This document shows, one piece after another, positions 49,862 to 59,889 of a DNA stretch of 64,000 bases (position 1 is its first letter; every line of letters starts with the position of its first letter). The DNA is from Mya arenaria. Its lineage: Eukaryota > Mollusca > Bivalvia > Myida > Myidae. Made by a program: the position numbers and the translations under genes. The notes beneath the pieces were generated by a model. That model had not been told where the DNA came from. It ran no database searches and was given only the letters and a program-made list of their open reading frames with translations. Where the stretch lies: contig NC_069135.1 in the NCBI RefSeq assembly GCF_026914265.1, positions 29,888,738 to 29,952,737 of the forward strand, written 5' to 3'.

Positions 49862-50340
49862 AGTGTGTGTATACCACGTGATAAATTGCGTCATAAATGC
49901 TACATCGGAAGGCGATATTTTGCTTCGAATGGAGACTTTAAACACAGATAACTTCACTATTTCTTCACCATTCTAAATGAAACTTAGTCTACGCCGCTTA
50001 CGGAGCCCCGCTTTCGGTCCTTTACCAGAGTTTGATTGAGAGTTTAGTTTCTTAAAACACTTCGACAAACCTTTTCACAATACAGCCGTCTGACGGAGCA
50101 CTGTCAAAACATTATTTTGAAACAGGTTTGTCGAAGTGTTTGATGAAACTAATAACCATATCAAACTTCGGCAATAAAACGAAGGTGGGGCTCTTTAAGC
50201 GGCATAGACTGCCCTTTGTTTTATTTAAAATGGTGTAGTAAAAGAAAAGTTATCTTTGATTTAAATCTTCATTTTAAGCAAAATGTTGCCTTCCGACGTA
50301 GCATATATGACGCTATTTATCAAGTGGTATACACACACTG
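49862..50340. mobile_element. Long-TIR MITE (family C), copy 3
   Basis: Starts agtgtgtgtataccacgtga and ends tcaagtggtatacacacactg-like; the inner arms match copies 1 and 2. About 480 bp, non-coding. A run of 19 G lies just before it at 49657-49672. Confidence 0.85.
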
Positions 50341-50831
50341 CAATATGTTCAATAACTTTCTTTAAAGTTATGATACCAATCTAAGATGTCGACTGAAGAA
50401 CATGTTTCCCCACACACTGGACGCATTCCTTTTTTCAAAATCATAAAAAAGTCAACTTATCAAGCAAAAAAATAGTCCCAGAATCGGTATTTATCAATCC
50501 AAATACGCCGTTTTGTTTGCTATGAAACATTTTTGTCACTTAATGTTTGCCAGAAACGAAATTACGTCCTCCCCCCTGAATATGTGCCAATGTAATTCAC
50601 CGACAATTTTGAAGGTATGACAAACTAATAAACCTACTTATAGCTATATAATGTGTCTGTACTTTGTTTGTCGAAAAAGAAAGAATGACATCATTGTGTT
50701 GTTTTTTCTTTCAATCTATATTTAATCAACGTAGCCCAGGGGCTTGCTTACTCATTCGGATCTGCTCGAATCAAGCACCTGGGCAACGTCGATTGAATTG
50801 AGCGACGGTATATATTAAAGGTTATTCTGAT

Positions 50832-51118
50832 AGAGGGGATGGATCCGTGGTCTTGAGGTAACACACTTGACTATCAATCCAGGGATCGCAGGTTCGATCC
50901 CCCGTCGCATCACTAAAAAAACCTAATTGTCTTCCGGGAGGGACGGTAAATGGGGGTCCCGTGTGACAGTGCTATACACTGGTGCACGTTAAAGAACCAG
51001 GGTAGCTCTAACCAGGGTTACATTCTGTCTGTGCACATTGCTCCAAAAACCTAAAATGACTAACAATCTTAACGGAGCACTCGCCGAATGGGCAAGGCCC
51101 GAGTGCGAGTATAAATAA
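50832..51118 (+). mobile_element. tRNA-derived SINE, copy 2
   Basis: The head ggatccgtggtcttgaggta...gcaggttcgatcccccgtcg looks like a tRNA with A and B boxes. The body has gggggtcccgtgtgacagtg and gcacgttaaagaaccagggt, and the 3' end is gagtataaataagctt. Opposite orientation to the copy at 41613-41880, and similar enough to belong to one recent subfamily. Confidence 0.85.
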
Positions 51119-51129
51119 GCTTACACACC

Positions 51130-52220
51130 CAATCCAGGGGTCCATAACTCGAAAATAGTCATTTTTGTCAAGATTGCTTAAGGTAGGTTGTAGTGGGGGG
51201 GGGGGGGGGTTATAGTAGACGGGGGATGGGGTGGGGGTCAAAAGTCAAAACTATGCACCGGACACCTGTGTTACTTACAATTAATATCTTTATAAAAAGT
51301 ACATCAAGATATAATTCATGACCCAAAATGTCCGGTTCAAAATTAGACTCAGCCCTTTTTGCCTGTTTAGACGCTATACAAATTGGCGTCAAAATGAGAA
51401 ATGTTACTATGAATATTTCACTGGCTTCGAATCCAGCTCATCAATTGTACTGAATCATATTTTGACACAATTTAATTGCAAAAATCCGAGGAACTAAACA
51501 TTAATTTGGTGTGGCCTTACTTTTTAAATGTATATTCACTTATTTTGTATATTTGTCTCTAAACAACTGAGAAAATAAAGTCGCAATCAAATATAAAAAT
51601 CTCACTTATTCTAGTCTTTTTTCCCATTTTTAATGCTCCAAATGAACCAGTTATTTAGGAAGAATTTCTTCTAACAGTAGTCCAAGTTTCAAGCATTTAC
51701 ATATTAAAATTGTTTTTCTTATTTAAAGTTTATTTTCAAGTATCATATGATACATTTTTACTGCTTCAGGTATGCGCTACCATGGTTAATGGAATGTTCA
51801 CCTATAATTTTATGTTTATCATTCGTATCCGTCTATAATTTGAGCGTTTTTATTGGTAATAAAAATTACCAGTTTTAGCATAAGTTTTACGAAAACCGGA
51901 ACTGTTTTTTTTTCAATTTATCGAAATCTCCTCCGGAGGCAGTTTTGTCGGTTCGTTCCATCCGTAAAGTAGTTTACTTTGAAAAACAACATAACGGACA
52001 GTGAACCAACACGTGTGTGAAAATACCGATTAATAAAAAAAACGCAAACGATCATCTGCGGTATCATTGTTTTGAAGAAATTCAGAAAGAATAGCTACAT
52101 GCAAATATTCCACCATGTTGTTGGAACAGTACACAAAACCATTGGTTGTTACCTCAAGCAAAGCTTTCGAGACAGGTTTCCAAACCGGCAAAACCCTTGA
52201 AACCAAAACTGAAACTAGAT
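51130..52220. other. Intergenic between unit B and the receptor gene
   Basis: It contains a G run (51197-51210) and the right end of unit B (51330-51840). Beyond 51850 I see unique sequence with no gene. Confidence 0.6.
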
Positions 52221-52223
52221 TGA

Positions 52224-52230
52224 TATAAAA
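52224..52230 (+). promoter_or_regulatory. Possible TATA box of the + strand receptor gene
   Basis: TATAAAA lies 234 bases before the first ATG at 52464, with ctatatagag following. It is the only good TATA match in the 250 bases upstream. Position is compatible with a 5' leader of about 200 bases, but this is a weak call. Confidence 0.3.
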
Positions 52231-52463
52231 ACGCCCTATATAGAGTCCGATTTATTATGATGTTTACTAGTATGGCATTTAATTCCTTATTTAACATTAA
52301 ATGTCATTGATTATTTCCGTGCATACTTTTCAAAACGAGGGAATTTTTATGGATATAAGGAAATATATTCCTCTTTAATAATTTCCAGTATTTACTGCAA
52401 ATGAAAACATTATCAACAAAAATTTCCTTTCGGAAGTAATTAGCCTCAGTATTCATCCCAACT

Positions 52464-55400
52464 ATGCTCAACATTTACAAAACACCATTCAACAAGATGG
52501 TTATTTTAAAACTGGACACCATAATTTTTATATTTGCACCTTTCTTAAGCTCTGTGTTGGATGCTGCTGTGCCGTACAGGGATTTTACGACCCAAACGAT
52601 TTACGAGAAGAAAGATAATTGCTTGCACGAAATTGTAAGTTATTTAATGCGTTCTTAGAGTGATTTTAAAACTTTGAAATAAACAGTGTATGTCCAATAC
52701 AAAAAGGCACATATATTTTGACTGCTTTAACACTTTAAATTCAAATACATATTAAAACATCTGCATTTTAAATATAATTATATAAATGAAAACATAGTAT
52801 GTAAATGTTTTTATGAATTATTTTTTTTCTTACAGAAACGCAACACAACAAAAGCGGATGCACAAATATTCAAATATGTTTCAGTTTAAAATCTTTTATA
52901 ACTATATTTATCAGATATCAATATTTTACGTAATAAGAAACGCTTTGCTATTGTGTTTATACTATAACTAAGTTATTTTGCTAATAATAAAGCTTCCGGC
53001 TGTAAAAATACTTCCAGTAGATGGAAGTACAAGCTTCTGTTTTAAAGTAATGTTTTTATTTGTAACAGTTTAAAATAATTATTCGCATGAAAACACTTAA
53101 ATAAAACATTTTAAATCCCTACAAATCAGTCTTCACAAAAATAATGTGAATGGTTATGTTAAGGGTTTGACACATATTTTTTTGCATTGCAGTGGTACTA
53201 AATTTCAAGCATAATGATTCAGCGAACGATCTTCCAGAGGCACCAAGCAGAATTCAAATAAATCCCTCAGACATGACAATACAGTGGTGGATGCCAAGTA
53301 AGAAGCTTTTTGATCCCCCCCCCCCCTTTACGTACCGACCTGTTTAGACCTTTATTTGCTACCATCGTAAAATCAACACATGGTTTTAAGAGTCTGCGTA
53401 CCGAATAATGCCATTTTTACGCTTCTGCTCATTGCGTACCAGTTTCTTAAGTGCCGAGTACATCTTAAAACCCAATTAAGCACAGCATATCATAAGAGAG
53501 GTAACAGCCAAGTGTTTTCATCCTAGGATATGTTCTGTATACGTTCTGTGTTGAGCATTGGTGAAAATCCCCTTATACAAGAACGAAATGATTTAAGTGA
53601 CATACAATTTAAATACGATAAAACCTTCAAAAGTTAATATCAGTTATACATCTTATGTAAAACCTAAACATATTGTTAAATGCACTTAAATCTTGGGCGC
53701 CAAAGCGCACAATTATTACTTATGTGCATTATCTTATGAATAATTAATAAAAACAGACGCCATGCCGTTTGCACTTAAGTAAAAAACAGGACTTAAATAG
53801 TGTTGTAAGGCTTGCTCGTTTGTCAAATTAAATTGAACGCAACAAATATTTAATCTGTTTAATGAAAATGTAAACTTATGTGACTTATTTAGTAAGTGGC
53901 TTTTATCAATGAATTTTCATTTTGGGAGAATATTTAAATATATGAATATCTTGAAAATATTTATGACAAAAATGAGTATTTTTCTGTTTTGTTTTGTTTT
54001 CAGGTACTAAATTTCTAAAATATGTAATGCTGGAAATACTTTATTTGGAAAAGGTTGATGAAAAATTTGAAGTAAAACGTGAACATGTATTGATCAACAT
54101 CAACATCACACATCACTCTGGTCATCAGTTCAGAAAGGTGTGTAGTCAAATTCTGTATAACGTTTAGTTTTCTACAGTTTTTGCCTTATGATTGTCATTG
54201 AAATTGTTTGCTTGTGAGGGCATATGAGGTGCATCAATAAGCAGTTTGTTTTAATAAACGGCAATCATTGGAGTGGAGTTTGAAGGGTTTAGCTGAGAGA
54301 AAAAGTTACTGTGAAATACGTAACATATGTTTTGGATACGGGGTGATATATGTTCTATGTACGAATGTTGATAGATTTGTGGTTACGTGGATGTCCATAT
54401 TATGATATCAATAACAATTAAGTGGATCTACTTTCTTTCTAGGACGATTTTGTATCGTACACCTGCCTTAATGTGAACCAAGCTACAATAAAAGTAGACG
54501 CCAAACTGTGGGCATTGGGTCTAGACACACGGCTCGAAGGCCACGACCTGACTGCTTCAGTCAGCAAATATAGTGAAGTCAGGAAACCTGCATCGGCACG
54601 TGTATCCATGGGTAAAAAACGTTTGGTGCTAGAAAAGTTATTACCAGACTGATTTTTATACCTTCTGGTATAAGTTCTTTATGACCAAACAAAGAAGATA
54701 AATACAAACATACTTACAGTAATAATAATTACAATATAAATTCCCATTTCTTCAAACTGGCCTGTTGGTATAGGTGTTTGCCTCTAACCCAAGAGATTGG
54801 CTAGTATACCAAGATAAAAGTGTGAGCATAAATAATTTCCTTTTCTATTTTTCAGATTATAATAGTAGAATAGCAGCCCATGAGAAATGTGTTTGCAAAA
54901 CCAAATTATCAATATCAGCAACGCCTCTACATTCAAATATGAGAGCAACTATCAGTGCTGTTGACGGTACTCTTCCAAAGATGACATTAAAACTTGTCAG
55001 AAGTATGAAATACAGCGAAGAAACATTTCTGGTTAGTCCAGAACGCGGGCAGGTATGTAGAATGACGTATAGGTATATTCTTAAAATGGATATTAAGTGT
55101 GGTCCGTCGAATGGAACAGTATTGTTTGCTCTTTCTGTTTTAGCGCAAAGGATAATGTATTGTTGGTTATATGTTTTAAACTGTTTCTATGAATTATGGC
55201 CGTTCTTCCTCTTTGTTATAAGCAACCCAATGCACGGTGTACATGTGTGCTATAACCTACTCGTAAAGGGACAAGCCCAGCAGCAAATCGTAGTTTATAC
55301 TTATTATTTGAAACTCGATTGTGAAGATATGGTATGAATCAAGTCCGTTTCCTGGATAGAAACCCGCAGTAAATTGTATAAAACTAGCGAAGACTTTGGC

Positions 55401-56616
55401 TTGGTTCAAGTTTGCCAAAATGTTCATTGATTGGTCAATATGTATCCATAAATTAATCTTATCCAAACAAATCACTAAAAACCTGTGGACAACTTAACCA
55501 AGTTTTATACAATTGGCTGCAGTATTGGTCTCCTTTATGAGAAGCCAGGAGAACGTTGCCCTGGTTGGACTCGAGCCCATCACTCATAGGGTGAAAGGAG
55601 GACACCTATTCTACCCGACTACTCTCATTTCAGCAGCATAATCTTGGTACAGGCATCAAAGCCAAAATTACGAATGACGAATTGCAACCTAAAGATGCAT
55701 GTGTTTACTTAAAAATACAAATTCTATACAGCCTTCTCATTAACCATTTTTTATTAAACTTACAGACAAATATTACACAACAGTTTGATGAAAGACCTCA
55801 ACAAGATGTCGGATATAACATTTTGGTAAGTTGATTATAGGTAGCATTAAGAAAGGTTGTGAGGTGAGTTAAGAAACTCGTTTGCGAAATTTACCCTATA
55901 AACTTGACTTGTTAACTCACAGATACGAATTACTTTCCTCGTGTTTTTGTTATGCCATTTTAAACTGGAATAGTACCTTCATTCTCTCTTTTTCCAAAAT
56001 ATTAGGGTACCAGTCTATTTTAAACTCGTACAACGTAGATATACATGAAAGACGTAGCTCACAAAACGTAGATCACACGTATGCGTAAACGTACACGTGG
56101 GTTTTCTCAGCCTCTCTAGTGTTTATAAGTTTCTTACTTACGATACTGCTGATGAACGTGAGCTTCCAAGGATTCTTGGAGGCATTCGATGTTGTTCAAA
56201 CGTAGGAAAAGCATTTAAGTCGATATACAACATACAGTTTGGAACTGTTCTACTGCAAGATGTCGTTCATATCAATGTCTAGTATAAATTTGACAATTTA
56301 ATAATTTTGTTTATCCTCACCAATTTAAAAACAGCACAAGTGACTCCTTAAATACCATTAAGGCAATCCTGAAACATTTTTTTTTTCAAAATTGAGCAGG
56401 CTATCACTTCCTTTTCATTTTTAGGTGATTCCTGAATGCCCTTTGGTGCAAGGTTATTTACCGTCATGTGGGCTCATTGAACCAGATCGGATCATTTCCA
56501 GCAAAATCGTGTACCACCAAGAAAAAAGAAGAGAACAGCGACACGCTATAACTCATATATGCCGAGAAAAAAAGCATAGAAAAAACACTCATCTGCGAGA
56601 TGACAACTTCACATAG
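52464..56616 (+). CDS. IL-17 receptor-like ectodomain protein, no membrane or SEFIR part (putative secreted)
   Basis: IL-17 receptors bind IL-17 cytokines outside the cell and signal through a cytoplasmic SEFIR domain. A signal-peptide exon (52464-52634, hydrophobic TIIFIFAPFLSSVLDA) is followed by six linked exons: 53193-53297, 54004-54137, 54443-54611, 54856-55052, 55766-55825 and 56425-56616. These encode a fibronectin-like ectodomain: APSRIQ...WWMP, TKFLKYVMLEILY, YTCLNV...KLWALGLDTRLEGHDL, CVCKTK, then VIPECPLVQGYLPSCGLI. Every one of these blocks has a counterpart, in the same intron phases, in the SEFIR gene at 57809-62884. The last exon runs past the point where that gene splices to its membrane exon and stops after a basic tail (KRREQRHAI, KKHRKNTHL) with no hydrophobic segment. 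Poly(A) signal at 56730-56735. The signal exon ends in phase 0 but the next placed exon needs phase 1, so at least one small exon is missing from my model. Confidence 0.78.
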
Positions 56617-56729
56617 TTTAGAAATCCGGAGGACGACAGTAATGAGGTTATCGACTACAAGTAAATATGACGAATTACAATGCAGCAACATTGTTTTCTA
56701 TAATGTATTTTCTTGAATTTACAATCTCG

Positions 56730-56735
56730 AATAAA
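56730..56735 (+). terminator. Poly(A) signal of the + strand receptor gene
   Basis: AATAAA 114 bases after the stop codon, followed by a T-rich stretch (tttatttggtttattttagtgttttttt-type, 56740-56770). This supports that the transcript ends here without any membrane or SEFIR exon. Confidence 0.75.
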
Positions 56736-57064
56736 GTCATATATTTGGTTTATTTTAGTGTTTTTTTCTTATTTATTTAGCTTTATGATTACATTGCAAA
56801 CCTATCGCTTTGCTCCAGTGAAATAAACGTGGTAAATATAAATACGTGGTCGATATCAATATGTGTTCGATATCAATATGTGTTCTATATCAATATGTAT
56901 TGAACGAAAACGAAATTTGGATATTCAGAAATGAAACATATTTCAGAACGTAAATTTAATGGCAAAAAGAGCATATAATACATGGCAAAAAGAGCATAAA
57001 ATATATAATATAATACAAAACAGGTGTATATGAAAACTTTTATAATACAAAATAATACTGTACA

Positions 57065-57815
57065 TAGGAGTTCAAGTAAAAAAGTGAACACATATCATTA
57101 GTCTTAGAACACAAATATTGGCCATAAGCTGGAATGGCGAGACGTATGCAATTGCATAAACACATTGACAAGTATATGAAACGTCTGATAAAGGCATAAT
57201 AATAACCGAAATTACTTATAATAAATAATAGCTGCATTAATCTAAGGAAAACATGGAGGTCAAGTAAAAAAGTGAACACATTGTTATGAGTCTTAGATTG
57301 CAAATATTCGATTTATGACAGTGGGGAAACGTTCGCAATTACATAAACACATTGACAAGTTCATGAAACGCCTGATAAAGGCATAATAAAAAAAAACAAG
57401 AAATTACTTACAATAAATAACAGCTGAGTAACTCAAAGCCAACGAGTAGATCAAGAAAAAAGTGAACACATTGTTAGGAGTCTTTGATTGCAAATATTCG
57501 ATTTATGACAGTCGGGAAACGTTCGCAATTACACAAACACATTGAAAAAAATATGAAACGCCCGTTAAAGGCATAATAAAAACCGAAAATACTTATGATA
57601 AATAACAGCTGAGTAACTCAAAGGCCAACGAGTAGATCAAGTAAAAAGTTTATGAAACGCCCTTAAAGGTATAATAAAAACCGAAAATACTTATGATAAA
57701 TAACAGCTGAGTAACTCAAAGGTCAACGAGTAGATCAAGTAAAAAGTTTATGAAACGCCCTTAAAGGCATAATAAAAACAAAAATAATAGTAAAACAGCT
57801 GAATAGTTCTAAGGC
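57065..57815. repeat. Tandem repeat between the convergent receptor genes
   Basis: Three units of about 185 bp (containing aagtgaacacattgttaggagt, gcaattacataaacacattga and aacgcctgataaaggcataa) are followed by two shortened units of about 98 bp. The last unit runs into the stop codon of the minus-strand SEFIR gene: gctgaatagttctaaggcaaacg there matches gctgagtaactcaaaggccaacg in the array. The array probably grew from the 3' end of that gene. Confidence 0.85.
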
Positions 57816-59552
57816 AAACGATGCAGCAAATATGTGTATGCTCTGTTAATCTTTATTCCATGTCGTTTGTCGAACTTAAGGCAGAGAGTTTTGTTTTTGA
57901 AAATGCTTGGGTGGTCAGTTTGCATGTCCGAAACAACAAAACTTCCCTTTTGTCCGCGTTCGACGAGTTGCACAGCGGTTACATAAGGACAATTTTTACT
58001 CCGCCATGCATTGGCTGATTTCAAACAATCCAAAACAACAACTGGAAGTCGATGCGGAAGGAAGTTTTGTCTATTTTCCGGCTCACACCCGTTGTTATAT
58101 TCATAATTCTCAATAGGTGATATGTTATTATTTTCCGGTTGCAATTGAAAACAATCGAAACCGGAAGGTTCTTTCTTACACATTTCGGTCAAAGCAGCAG
58201 AAACAACAAATATTATATCAGTATAGGTTTTCACAATCATTTCCCCAACATCTATCCAGTTGACCCGAAGAGCTTGGCAGCTGGTTTCATCGAATATGTG
58301 TACGATGTGTCCACGTTTCTTTAGGCTCGTTTGCAGCGATCGTATTCTGCTCACATGTTCTGAAGACGCCGGACAAAAGACTATGGCAATTTTTGCAGAT
58401 CGCCTGGACTTCGTAGCAAATGACTTTGACATGCCTGAAGATAAACCAAAAATGCAATTTTAAATCTGATATATTGTCTTTCGCTTTCGATGTAATTAAA
58501 TTCTGAAATACAACGTTTTTCCAATCAGTTTATTTTATTACTAAACCATTCAAAAACTACACGTACCTCCCGATTTCAGCTGTTTGTATGACCGCATGCG
58601 ACGTGAATCAAAGGCCCGATGAAAAACTGAAAGAATTATATTTTTCATGTTTTATATTGTTGATATTTCTAGTTTCATACACAAAATATCGAAGAGCTAT
58701 TTGTTTTATCTTTGCTTCGCTGTGCAGGTGAATAATGGATCATTGTTTTTTTTACTGATAGAAGTTTAAAGCTTAACCGTGTCACCCTTGTGGGTTCGAA
58801 GAGCACATTGTTCAGGAGTCGGGTTAATATGCGTCCGCGGATTAATGGTCTTATCTCGTACAGCTTATTATGTTAAGATACCAAATTGAGTAAATGAAAT
58901 AAAGCTACATACACGTGGACAGTTTGATGATTGCGGCTATCTCTAGTAATGCGATGACAGCAAATGCAGACACTATGAGGGCCATTCGGATCATTCCAGT
59001 CATGTCGGTTTTATCGTCACCATCAGGTGTATTAACATTTTTCAGCGCAGATGTACTGAGTTGTATGATTTGGGAGTTATTGGATTGCTGGCCTGTAAAG
59101 GATTCAAGATTCAGCTTATTTATTAAGTACTTTGAACACCAAGTGTTCCTCATTGCATGATAAATATAATACATTCAATTAAATATATATACAACGATAC
59201 CATGATAGGTTTGAAATCTTAGACATGAAAAAAGAACTAATAATCAATATTTTAACATCAAACATTGTATTAGATACTTTAACATTACACTAACATTTCA
59301 TTAACACCTTACAGAGAGGATAATAACTAATTAGTAATTATTGATATAATATTTCCCATGAAAAAAGCTAGTTTTTTTAAAGATATATTATGGTAGTACT
59401 TTCTGAATGAGATATCCTTAGGAAATACGAAATACGTCTAAAGTACGAAAGTACTAATCTCGGTTTGATTAACAGTCCTGACACAGGCTTTAGCGGTATT
59501 TTTTTCAAAATTCTCTAAGTCATATTAAATGACCCCGAAGAACCAAAACATG

Positions 59553-59594
<42 letters not shown>

Positions 59595-59839
59595 AGGGAG
59601 GGAGGGAGGGAGGGAGAGAGAGAGAGAGAGAGAGAGTGTGGGGGGGGGGGGGGGGGTATACAAACATAGAGAGATGGCGGAGACATATGCTTTCTCTCGA
59701 CATACGGAGAGAGAGAGGGGGGAGACATATACTTGCTCTCCGTATACGGAGAGACAGAGGGGGGGGGGGGGCAAATGCTTCCTGTCCATATACGGAAAGA
59801 CAAACAAAGAGAGAGGGGGACATATGCTTACTCTCCATA

Positions 59840-59889
<50 letters not shown>

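Noticed and set aside
50832-50910. Possible tRNA gene
   Set aside because: The head has tRNA-like boxes but continues into a conserved SINE body, and a second copy exists at 41613-41880. It is a SINE, not a tRNA gene.
52337-52346. NF-kB-like site gggaattttt upstream of the + strand receptor gene
   Set aside because: The last two bases do not fit the consensus, and such a match is expected by chance in AT-rich DNA.
52837-52885. Possible second exon of the + strand receptor gene (starts KRNTTKADAQ)
   Set aside because: There is a good acceptor, but the only donors leave phase 0 and the next exon needs phase 1, so it does not close the gap.
54774-55337. 187-codon frame taken as one gene
   Set aside because: Only 54856-55052 is an exon. 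The rest is intron on each side, shown by the acceptor at 54855, the donor at 55053 and homology to the other receptor gene.
55500-55620. Possible tRNA-like or SINE fragment in a receptor intron
   Set aside because: A B-box-like ggttggactcgagccc is present, but there is no matching A box or repeated body in this window.
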